This document shows positions 24,597-31,086 of a stretch of DNA of 34,944 bases, in pieces. The notes below the pieces were generated by a model. The model worked only from the letters and a program-made list of their open reading frames with translations. It did not search any database and was not told the origin of the DNA. Source of the DNA: an uncultured Chthoniobacter sp. (GTDB lineage Bacteria; Verrucomicrobiota; Verrucomicrobiia; Chthoniobacterales; Chthoniobacteraceae). Each line of letters starts with the position of its first letter. Position 1 is the first letter of the stretch. The stretch is taken from the NCBI GenBank assembly GCA_903874975.1, contig CAIQUL010000011.1, positions 1-34,944 on the forward strand, given 5' to 3'. Position numbers and translations under genes: made by a program.

Positions 24597-25613
24597 ATGA
24601 TTATCGTCACCAAACCCGAGGCCACAGAAGAACAGATCGACCACATTATCGAGCGGATCGCCGAGTGGGGTTTCAAGACGGACGTGAGCCGCGGCGCGAT
24701 GCGCACGGTCATCGGCGTCATCGGCGAAGAGGGCGCGATTCGGGAGAAGCCCATCGCCGCCATTGCCGGCGTGGAATCCGTCACCCCGGTGCTGAAACCC
24801 TACAAGCTGGTCGCGCGCGAGTTTCGCGGCGGCAATGACAGCGTGGTGAAGATCGGCGGCGTCGCCATCGGCGGCCCAGAGATCGTGATCATGTCCGGAC
24901 CGTGCTCGGTGGAAAACCGGGAGCAGATCACCTCCATCGCGGCGGATATCAAGAGCGCCGGGGCCAAGGTGCTGCGCGGCGGGGCCTTCAAGCCGCGGAC
25001 CTCGCCCTACGCTTTCCAAGGACTCGGCCTCGAAGGTCTGAAGCTCCTCGCGGAAGCGCGTGAGGTCACCGGCCTGCCGGTCATCACCGAGATCATGGAC
25101 ACGAAAGACCTGGAGATGATCGAGCAATATGCCGACTGCCTCCAGATCGGCGCGCGCAACATGCAGAACTTTTCCCTCTTGAAAGAAGTGGGCCGCAGCA
25201 AGCTCCCCGTCATGCTCAAGCGCGGGATGAGCGCCACGATCAAGGATCTGCTCATGAGCGCGGAATACATCCTGAGCGAAGGCAACTTCAACGTGCTGCT
25301 CTGTGAGCGCGGCATCCGCACCTTCGAGACCTACACGCGCAACACGCTCGATCTAAATGCCGTCCCCGTACTGAAGGCGGAGACGCATCTGCCGGTCGTC
25401 GTCGATCCCACGCATGGCGTCGGTCTGCGGGAACACATCGGCGCGATGGCGCTGGCCGCGGTCGCCGCCGGTGCGGATGCGTTGATGGTGGAGGTGCATA
25501 ACTCGCCTGAACTCGCCAAGAGCGACGGCGAACAGGCGCTGCTGCCGCAGGAGTTTGCCGACCTCGTCGCGCGGGTGAAAAAGGTCGCCGAGGCGGTCGG
25601 ACGCTCGGTTTAG
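24597..25613 (+). CDS. aroF: 3-deoxy-7-phosphoheptulonate synthase (DAHP synthase, type Ibeta)
   Basis: The enzyme joins phosphoenolpyruvate and erythrose 4-phosphate in the first step of the shikimate pathway. The 338-residue protein starts with a ferredoxin-like regulatory domain (residues ~1-70, [17 protein letters not shown]), as in the Thermotoga-type enzyme. The barrel follows, with [13 protein letters not shown] (metal-binding Cys), [60 protein letters not shown], and [15 protein letters not shown], which holds metal ligands. The N-terminal domain of such enzymes mediates feedback inhibition by aromatic amino acids, so allosteric control is likely. The 3' end overlaps the stop of the converging TauE gene by 4 bp. 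Confidence 0.95.
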   Translation: MIIVTKPEATEEQIDHIIERIAEWGFKTDVSRGAMRTVIGVIGEEGAIREKPIAAIAGVESVTPVLKPYKLVAREFRGGNDSVVKIGGVAIGGPEIVIMSGPCSVENREQITSIAADIKSAGAKVLRGGAFKPRTSPYAFQGLGLEGLKLLAEAREVTGLPVITEIMDTKDLEMIEQYADCLQIGARNMQNFSLLKEVGRSKLPVMLKRGMSATIKDLLMSAEYILSEGNFNVLLCERGIRTFETYTRNTLDLNAVPVLKAETHLPVVVDPTHGVGLREHIGAMALAAVAAGADALMVEVHNSPELAKSDGEQALLPQEFADLVARVKKVAEAVGRSV

Positions 25614-26344
25614 CGCACGAAGATCAGCTTCACCCCGGCGATGAGCAGCACCGCGGCGAGGCAGCGTTTGATTGCCGCGGGCTGGAGATGCCGACTGCCC
25701 CAGTAGGAGCCGACGGCACCGCCGAGCACGGCCGACACCGCGAGCACCGGGGCGCAGGTGGGAAGGTGCGTGGTGCTGGCGAAGTTTCCGACCAAACCGG
25801 CCGCCGAATTCACGAGAATGAACAGCGCGGAAACCGCCGCTGCCGTTTTAGTTCGCGCCCACCGGAGGTGCAGGAGCAGCGGCGTGAGAAAGATCCCGCC
25901 GCCCGTGCCGGTCAGCCCCGCGAGCAGGCCGAGCCCACCACCGAGCGCGAGGGCCACGGGCCGCGCAGGTTCGTGCGCGACTTCATCCGCCGCCGGACGA
26001 ATCAGAAAACGCAGCGCGGAAAACAGCAGCACCACGCCGAGGAGGATTTTGAAAACGGGAGCGGGCAGGTGCGCGTAGCCGCCCACGAACGCCAGCGGCA
26101 CCGCGAGCACGGCCAACGGCCAGAACAGTCGCCACGAGAAATGCCCAGCCCGCCAGAAATGCCACGTGCCGATGCCGGCCACGAGGACATTGAGCACCAG
26201 CGCAGTCGGCTTGATGACCTCCGGCGCGAGGGAGAAAAGCGCCATCACCGCGAGGTAGCCCGACGCCCCGGCGTGACCCACGGACGAATAAAGCAGCGCC
26301 ACGATCAGCACGGCGACCGCGAGCCAAGGCAGGTTTTCCGGCAT
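25610..26344 (-). CDS. TauE/SafE-family membrane permease
   Basis: The 244-residue integral membrane protein has about eight hydrophobic segments arranged as two homologous halves. The first half contains [14 protein letters not shown], the second half [20 protein letters not shown], the motif by which the family is recognised. Members export or import sulfite, sulfoacetate or other sulfonated compounds, but many are uncharacterised and the substrate here is unknown. The start is ATG 26342-26344; an upstream ATG (26374) would add ten basic residues. It lies 30 bp after the zinc-ribbon gene of the Ton-type cluster, so it may be transcribed with it. Confidence 0.88.
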   Translation of the reverse strand: MPENLPWLAVAVLIVALLYSSVGHAGASGYLAVMALFSLAPEVIKPTALVLNVLVAGIGTWHFWRAGHFSWRLFWPLAVLAVPLAFVGGYAHLPAPVFKILLGVVLLFSALRFLIRPAADEVAHEPARPVALALGGGLGLLAGLTGTGGGIFLTPLLLHLRWARTKTAAAVSALFILVNSAAGLVGNFASTTHLPTCAPVLAVSAVLGGAVGSYWGSRHLQPAAIKRCLAAVLLIAGVKLIFVR

Positions 26345-26374
26345 GCGCGGGACGCTGGGACGTTTCCGCGGCAA

Positions 26375-26614
26375 CTAAAACCGCGGGAGCTGCGCGCGTT
26401 CATTCAGCGCGCCGCAGTGGGGGCAGCGGGAGAGAGCGGTGCTCGTCGGGTCGGCGTATTCGCCGGCGCAGAGTTTGCAGCGGAGCACCGCGCGAAAGGC
26501 CGCGTGCTCGCGGCGTTGGCGGCACCACTCGGCGAGCAGCCAGGCGCCGCAGATCGGGCACAGCATGATCCCGAGATAAAGGCAGACGAGGGCGGAGAAA
26601 CTGACGTGGATCAC
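26375..26614 (-). CDS. Small membrane protein with C-terminal zinc ribbon
   Basis: The 79-residue product begins with GTG 26612-26614, which overlaps the TGA of the TonB-like gene (GTGA), indicating translational coupling. A hydrophobic segment covers residues ~8-30, with an extra CPIC at 19-22. The rest is cytoplasmic or periplasmic and holds a four-cysteine zinc ribbon: Cys46-x2-Cys49 and Cys64-x2-Cys67 (in RCPHCGALNE). I know no family member in a Ton system with this form. It may assist assembly of the neighbouring motor or sense metal. An alternative is that it is only a conserved downstream gene without a functional link. Confidence 0.68.
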   Translation of the reverse strand: MIHVSFSALVCLYLGIMLCPICGAWLLAEWCRQRREHAAFRAVLRCKLCAGEYADPTSTALSRCPHCGALNERAQLPRF

Positions 26615-27366
26615 GGCGTTGGCGGCTTCCCGGCGTAGGCTTCGTCGCCCCACGTCACGACCACAGCGACCCAGGTGATGGGGGCCTCGTCCGGCGCGAA
26701 GACGAGGTCTTTCAAATGCGCCGCGGCCTGCGCATCGAGCGCGGGATTGCCGGAGGAGTTTTGCAGAAAAACGAAACGCACTTCGCCTTTCGCCGTCACG
26801 CCGATGAGGTGGCGCGTGGGCTCGATGGGAGCGGTTGCGCGGCTCTTCGCCACAAGCGACGGAAGCGGGTCCGGGATGCGGCGGGCCACGCTTGCGGAAA
26901 AGCTGAGGGCGGTGGGCTGCGGCGCGGTGTGAACGACTGGCGGTGCGGGTTGCGCGGCGGTGCTGGTGATGACGGCGAGCGCAGCGCGCGCCGCCGGAAA
27001 CGGCACGGCCACGGGGGTCTCGGCGGGATCGAGCGGGGTGGTGCGGATGGTGGCGTAAGAAGGCCGGTAGGTGGTGGCGAGCAGGCCGGGGGGCGGGACG
27101 CTGGCCGTGGTGGCGGCGCGCGCGGGATCCTGCGCGGCCACCCAATCCAGTAGCGCGATGGCCTCCGGCGAAGACGGCGTGAGCACGCTGACCTGCGGCG
27201 CCGTGCGGGCGATTCGCGTGCTCGGCGGCTCGGCGACGCGGAAGAGAAAAAACGTGGCCGCGTGCGCGGCGAGCGACGCCACGATGCAGCCGCAGAGCAG
27301 GAAGGGAAAACCCTCGTCGCGCGGCCACTCGAAAGTCAGCCCGGGGTCACGTGCCTCCGCTTTCAT
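26611..27366 (-). CDS. TonB-like energy-transducing protein
   Basis: The 251-residue protein has a short cytoplasmic start, one membrane anchor (about residues 22-42), a long Pro-, Ala- and Thr-rich periplasmic linker (~45-165) and a C-terminal domain (RHLIGVTAKGEVRFVFLQNSSGNPALDAQAAAHL), which resembles the TonB C-terminal fold. The YP motif of classical TonB is not evident, so the call relies on architecture and on the preceding ExbB and ExbD genes. It would carry motor energy to outer-membrane transporters or another periplasmic partner. Its ATG overlaps the ExbD stop (ATGA at 27363-27366) and its stop overlaps the next GTG. The four genes 28469 to 26375 form a tight operon. Confidence 0.75.
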   Translation of the reverse strand: MKAEARDPGLTFEWPRDEGFPFLLCGCIVASLAAHAATFFLFRVAEPPSTRIARTAPQVSVLTPSSPEAIALLDWVAAQDPARAATTASVPPPGLLATTYRPSYATIRTTPLDPAETPVAVPFPAARAALAVITSTAAQPAPPVVHTAPQPTALSFSASVARRIPDPLPSLVAKSRATAPIEPTRHLIGVTAKGEVRFVFLQNSSGNPALDAQAAAHLKDLVFAPDEAPITWVAVVVTWGDEAYAGKPPTP

Positions 27367-27767
27367 CGCGGCTCGGCGCCGGTGGCGAGGATGACGGAAA
27401 AGCCAAGCTTCAGCGCCTCGTCGGTGACCTGCACGACGAGCGCATAGGGCGTGTCGCGGTCGGCTTTGATGATGACCGAACGGTCTTGCGTCGGGTTCTC
27501 GGTCAAGTGCCGGCCCAGCTCCGCGAGGGTCACGGCCTGGTCGCGGTGATAGATGGACGGGATCGGTGCGGAGGTGATGCTGATGATCTGTGCGCCCGCG
27601 CGCGGCGCGAGGGTGAAGGAGGAGGCCGGCAGGGTGACGGCGAGGCCCGACTGGAGGACGAAGCGGGAGCTGAGCGCGAAAAAGATGACGACGAGAAAGA
27701 CGACGTTGACCAGCGGGATGAGGCTGAAAAGCCAGATCGGGATTTTCTGCGTGCGCGTGAGTTTCAT
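27363..27767 (-). CDS. exbD: ExbD-family protein with Asn in place of the channel aspartate
   Basis: The 134-residue protein has the ExbD layout: a short basic N-terminus, one membrane helix (residues ~12-34) and a periplasmic domain with AVTLAELGRHLTENPTQD and SVIIKADRDTPYALVVQVTDEALKLG, the usual C-terminal pattern. The helix reads IPLVNVVFLVVIFFAL. In ExbD and TolR the residue after PLV/PLI is an aspartate that carries protons and is needed for function; here codon 27705-27707 gives Asn21. The rest of the helix is well conserved, so the gene is not degenerate. Either proton transfer uses another residue, or this motor works differently. The other ExbD in the window (1-368) keeps the aspartate at residue 23. 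Confidence 0.88.
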   Translation of the reverse strand: MKLTRTQKIPIWLFSLIPLVNVVFLVVIFFALSSRFVLQSGLAVTLPASSFTLAPRAGAQIISITSAPIPSIYHRDQAVTLAELGRHLTENPTQDRSVIIKADRDTPYALVVQVTDEALKLGFSVILATGAEPR

Positions 27768-27794
27768 GCCGGTGGGGCGAGCGTCGCCGCGCGG

Positions 27795-28469
27795 CTACTC
27801 CGCACCTTGGCGCGCCGCGCGGGTCGCCGGGCCAAACTCGATGATCTCCGGGCCCGGCGGGTGCCGGTGCTCGGTGATGAGGTTCACGATCTCGATGCCT
27901 GCCCGCTCGAGATCGTGCATGAGCGCATTGACGCGCGCCGAGAGGTAGCTGTAACCGACCGCGCACGGGATGGCCACGATCAGCCCCGCAGCGGTGGCGA
28001 GCAGGCTCTGGTAGATGCCGCTCGCGATGTCGGCGGAACCGGTAAAGCCACTCTGCGCGGACACTTTCACAAACGCGTCGATGAGCCCGATGATCGTGCC
28101 CAGCAGGCCGAGCAGCGGCGCGATGAAAGCGATGGTCGCGAGGAGGCCGAGCCGGCGCTCGAGTTGCGGCACTTCGAGTTGGCCGGCTTCGGTGACGATG
28201 TCTTTCAGCTCCGCGCGCGTGGCCTGGTGGCGGAGGATGGCGGCGTGGATGACGCGTGTGACCGGCGTCGGCGTGCTCGCACATTCCATCTGCGCTTCGG
28301 AAAAGCGCCGGTGCTCGATGAGGTTTGCGAGGCCGCGCATGAACTCGCCCACGCGGACCGTGATCCGGTGGAAGTAGGTCGCGCGTTCGAGGAAGACGGC
28401 GCCCGCGAGGACGCTGCAGAAGAGAATAGGCCACATCATCGGACCGCCTTTTTGCATGTAGTCGAACAT
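27795..28469 (-). CDS. exbB: ExbB/MotA-family proton channel protein
   Basis: The 224-residue membrane protein has an N-terminal helix (GGPMMWPILFCSVLAGAVFLE, residues ~7-26, in parts), a cytoplasmic region, and two further helices with the motifs IAPLLGLLGTIIGLIDAF and LLATAAGLIVAIPCAVGY. Both conserved threonines of the pore helices are present. Together with the next gene, ExbD, it would form a proton-driven motor. ATG 28467-28469 is preferred over one at 28505 because a promoter with a TATAAA box ends 6 bp before it. ExbD follows after 27 bp. The C-terminal tail is Pro- and Glu-rich and disordered. Confidence 0.92.
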   Translation of the reverse strand: MFDYMQKGGPMMWPILFCSVLAGAVFLERATYFHRITVRVGEFMRGLANLIEHRRFSEAQMECASTPTPVTRVIHAAILRHQATRAELKDIVTEAGQLEVPQLERRLGLLATIAFIAPLLGLLGTIIGLIDAFVKVSAQSGFTGSADIASGIYQSLLATAAGLIVAIPCAVGYSYLSARVNALMHDLERAGIEIVNLITEHRHPPGPEIIEFGPATRAARQGAE

Positions 28470-28475
28470 GGGGCG

Positions 28476-28505
28476 TTTATACGGCGCAGCGCGCACGGCT
28501 GGCAA
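28476..28505 (-). promoter_or_regulatory. Promoter of the second ExbB operon, likely leaderless
   Basis: On the minus strand TTGCCA (28500-28505) and TATAAA (28476-28481) are 18 bp apart. The ATG (28467-28469) follows the -10 box by 6 bp, so transcription would begin at or next to the start codon. There is no room for a ribosome-binding site. Confidence 0.55.
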
Positions 28506-28531
28506 GGATTCGGCGCGGTGGCGAAATGCTT

Positions 28532-28560
28532 TTGACCCCCGGTTCCGGCGCTCTTAGAAC
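28532..28560 (+). promoter_or_regulatory. Promoter of the zinc-ribbon coiled-coil gene
   Basis: TTGACC (28532-28537) and TAGAAC (28555-28560) are 17 bp apart, 23 bp before ATG 28584. An inverted repeat GGTTC-N11-GAACC (28541-28561) overlaps the -10 box and could be an operator. The promoter lies back to back with that of the ExbB operon. Confidence 0.55.
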
Positions 28561-28583
28561 CGCGGTGAGGAAGACAAAATACG

Positions 28584-29732
28584 ATGAAAGCCGACAGCAC
28601 TGTGATCAAGTTTGCCTGCGCGCACTGCGGCCAGCGCATCTCGATCGATGCGGCGGGCGCGGGGATGACGGCGACCTGCCCGAACTGCTCTCAGCCCCTC
28701 GTGGTTCCCAAACTCGGAAGCCTGCATCACCGCACCTACGGGGAGGACGTGACCAGCGCGCCGAGCCGGAGCGGCGGGGGGGCGGCGCCGGAAACCAATG
28801 CCGCTGTGGTGCTGCGGGAGTTGCGGGGAAAGCTGGCGGAGACGGAGTGCGCGCGCGGGGTTGCGGAGGCCTCGCTCGCGATGATCCGGCGGGAGAATGT
28901 TCAGCTCGTCGAGCGAATCGGCAGGCTTTCCGCCGAGTGCGGGCAGCGCGTCGGTGATGGGGCGGTCGCGGCGCAAAAGCTCGCGCAACGGGAGCAGGAA
29001 CTCGCCGCTTCGGTCAAAAGCGCCGACCAGCTTTCCGTGGAGATTTCCGCCCGCGAAACCGAACTGAGCGAGACGCGGGCGCGTCTCGCTGCGAGTGAAA
29101 CCGCCACAGAGCGGGCGCGGGAGGAAGTAGGCGCACTCACTGCCCAGAACGCGGAGTGGCGGCAAAAACTGGCTGCCGCGGTGGGAGCGCAGGATGTGGA
29201 TGCGATGCGCGCCGCGCTCGCCGGCGCGGAGGAAAAGCTGACCGCGGAGCAAAGCGCGCGCGCCGCCGCGGAGACGCAGCGCAACCTCCGGGCCGGCCAG
29301 TGCCTGCTGCTTCAGGAAGAGATCGCCCGACTCCGGAATGACCTCGCCGAGGGACACGCCGGCCGCGAACTGCTCGCTTTGCGGGACCGCTTCGAAGTGC
29401 TCGAAAGCAAGCACCAGAAAGCGACCGCCGCGCTGGAGAACCTGGAAAGTGCGCACGCGACGCTGACCGCCGCCGAGCGGCAACTCCGCACCGAAGCCAG
29501 CGCGGCCCGCGCGCGCGCGGCCGCCGCTGAGAACCGCGCCGAAGCGTCCACCGACTCCGCGCTGGCGCGCGACATCGCCGTCCTCCGCGGCATCATCGAA
29601 CGGCAGAAAGCCGAGTTGGAAGAGCGCTTCGTCGAGTTGCGCCGCTTCCAGCGCGCCCGCCTCGTCCTGCGCATCGTCTACGCAGTTTTCGCCCTCGCAT
29701 TTCTGGTCGTCCTCACGCTCATTTTTTTGTGA
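28584..29732 (+). CDS. Zinc-ribbon, coiled-coil protein with C-terminal membrane anchor
   Basis: The 382-residue protein has three parts. Residues ~8-40 are a zinc ribbon with Cys12-x2-Cys15 and Cys32-x2-Cys35 (CAHCGQ ... CPNCSQPLVVP). Residues ~75-355 are Ala-, Glu- and Arg-rich with heptad-like spacing and should form a long coiled coil. The last ~22 residues (RIVYAVFALAFLVVLTLIFL) are a membrane helix, so this is a tail-anchored protein with the ribbon and coil in the cytoplasm. I know no function for it. It could be a membrane scaffold or tether. Coiled-coil composition makes similarity searches misleading. It is divergent from the ExbB operon, with a promoter between. GAGGAAG lies about 11 nt before the start and may serve as the ribosome site. 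Confidence 0.78.
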   Translation: MKADSTVIKFACAHCGQRISIDAAGAGMTATCPNCSQPLVVPKLGSLHHRTYGEDVTSAPSRSGGGAAPETNAAVVLRELRGKLAETECARGVAEASLAMIRRENVQLVERIGRLSAECGQRVGDGAVAAQKLAQREQELAASVKSADQLSVEISARETELSETRARLAASETATERAREEVGALTAQNAEWRQKLAAAVGAQDVDAMRAALAGAEEKLTAEQSARAAAETQRNLRAGQCLLLQEEIARLRNDLAEGHAGRELLALRDRFEVLESKHQKATAALENLESAHATLTAAERQLRTEASAARARAAAAENRAEASTDSALARDIAVLRGIIERQKAELEERFVELRRFQRARLVLRIVYAVFALAFLVVLTLIFL

Positions 29733-29791
29733 CTCCGCCGGCTCCGGTGAAGCAGTTTCTCCACGATTGGTTTGGCCTGTGACCCTGCGCC

Positions 29792-29820
29792 TTGCGCGCG
29801 CTGCACGCGGCTCCTAGCCT
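29792..29820 (+). promoter_or_regulatory. Promoter of ruvC, likely leaderless
   Basis: TTGCGC (29792-29797) and TAGCCT (29815-29820) are 17 bp apart, and ATG 29829 follows the -10 box by 8 bp. The expected transcription start falls at or very near the start codon. Confidence 0.45.
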
Positions 29821-29828
29821 GCGCGCCT

Positions 29829-30332
29829 ATGCGCATCCTCGCCATCGATCCATCGCTCCGCGGCACTGGCTTTGCCATCTTGGAAACCGCCGGCCCCAAA
29901 GTCCGCGCGCTCGCCTACGGCACGATCAAAAACCGCGCCGATCTTTTGCCCAGCGGCTGCCTCGTCGCCATCCACGAACGGATCAGCGACCTCATCCGCG
30001 AGCACACGCCCGAATGCGCCGCCGTGGAGGCCGTGATCTTTGTCCAAAGCTACCGCACCGCGATCACGCTCGGCGCGGCCCGCGGCGCGGCGCTGCTCGC
30101 GGCGGCGGGGCGTGGGCTACCCATTTATGAGTACGCACCGCGGCGGGTGAAACAGAGCGTCGTCGGGCAGGGCGGGGCGCAAAAGGGCCAGGTCGCCTTC
30201 ATGGTCCGCGCGCTCCTCGGCCTCACCGAGACGCCGGACGCCGATGCCGCCGACGCCCTCGCCATCGGCCTCACGCACCTGCGCGCCGGCGAGAGCGCCG
30301 CCCGCGGTCTCACGGCTCCGGCGAGGATTTAG
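29829..30332 (+). CDS. ruvC: Holliday junction resolvase RuvC
   Basis: RuvC cuts Holliday junctions symmetrically during recombination, together with RuvAB. The 167-residue protein starts MRILAIDPSLRGTGFA and has the four acidic catalytic residues Asp7, Glu67, Asp139 and Asp142, spaced almost as in the E. coli enzyme (7, 66, 138, 141). VEAVIFVQSYRTAITLGAAR and YAPRRVKQSVVGQGGAQKGQV are typical for the family. Start 29829 is chosen because homology begins at once; an in-frame ATG at 29772 would add 19 unrelated residues and cover the promoter. ruvA and ruvB are not adjacent. Confidence 0.94.
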   Translation: MRILAIDPSLRGTGFAILETAGPKVRALAYGTIKNRADLLPSGCLVAIHERISDLIREHTPECAAVEAVIFVQSYRTAITLGAARGAALLAAAGRGLPIYEYAPRRVKQSVVGQGGAQKGQVAFMVRALLGLTETPDADAADALAIGLTHLRAGESAARGLTAPARI

Positions 30333-30369
30333 CCGGTGCGGTGTGGCGCTATCGGCGCTAACTTTTCCC

Positions 30370-31077
30370 ATGTCTTCCGAGGTCGAAAATCCCACCATCA
30401 TCCGCCACCCGAACCGGAGTCTCTGGGACGCCGCGGTGGCCGGGCATCGCGAAGCGCTGAGCCTGCTCGCGGGCCGCTGCTGGCCGCCGGTCTATGTGTG
30501 GCTGCAGGCGGCGGGCAGCAGCGCGGCGGAGGCGGCGCAGCGGACCGAGGATTTTTTCGCGCGACTCCAGTCCGTGGATCTGCCGCGCCCCGAAGAGGAG
30601 GTCGTGTCGCACTTTCAGGATTTCGTTTTGCAACGCATCGCGGCCTACGCGGAGGCGGGGTATCCGCCGGCGGACGCCACGGCGCAGGCTGCGGCGTCGT
30701 TGCTCATCGAGCGCGCGTGGGCGGAGAAGCGGTTCGGGCAGGAGCCGCCCGGCCGCGCGCTCGACGACCTCTTTGCCCGGTGCTGGGCGCTGACCACCCT
30801 GGAGGCCACACTGGCTTCGCTGCGGTCGGAGTATGAGGCGGAGGGAAAGGAAAAGTTGTTCGCGTTTTTGCCGTCGTTTCTCGGTTTCAGCGGCGTCGAG
30901 GAGCGCTACACGGCGGTGGCTCCGCAGGCCGGTCTTTCGGTGAGCGCGCTGCACGTCACGGTCTTCCGTTTTCGGCAGCGCTTCCGCGATACGCTCCGCC
31001 ATTTCGTGGGCGATACGGTGCGCGATGAGGCGGACTTGGATAGCGAATTGACCAAGCTGCTCGTCGGGGCTAGCTAA
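30370..31077 (+). CDS. ECF-like sigma factor of the kinase-paired type
   Basis: The 235-residue protein looks like the large ECF-type sigma group found in Planctomycetes and Verrucomicrobia next to Ser/Thr kinases. The front half has SLWDAAVAGHREALSLLAGR, VYVWLQAAG and QRTEDFFARLQ, as in region 2 of that group. The back half has LFARCWALTTLEATLASLRSEY, GKEKLFAFLPSFLG and YTAVAPQAGLSVSALHVTVF followed by RFRQRFRDTLR, which form the region 4 helix-turn-helix. The tail DELDSELTKL-like segment also fits. Region 2 is divergent, so DNA binding and core binding need proof. The kinase gene starts 9 bp downstream; in this arrangement the kinase may control the sigma factor. The frame is open upstream, but ATG 30370 fits the homology. 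Confidence 0.75.
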   Translation: MSSEVENPTIIRHPNRSLWDAAVAGHREALSLLAGRCWPPVYVWLQAAGSSAAEAAQRTEDFFARLQSVDLPRPEEEVVSHFQDFVLQRIAAYAEAGYPPADATAQAAASLLIERAWAEKRFGQEPPGRALDDLFARCWALTTLEATLASLRSEYEAEGKEKLFAFLPSFLGFSGVEERYTAVAPQAGLSVSALHVTVFRFRQRFRDTLRHFVGDTVRDEADLDSELTKLLVGAS

Positions 31078-31086
31078 CCGACCGAG

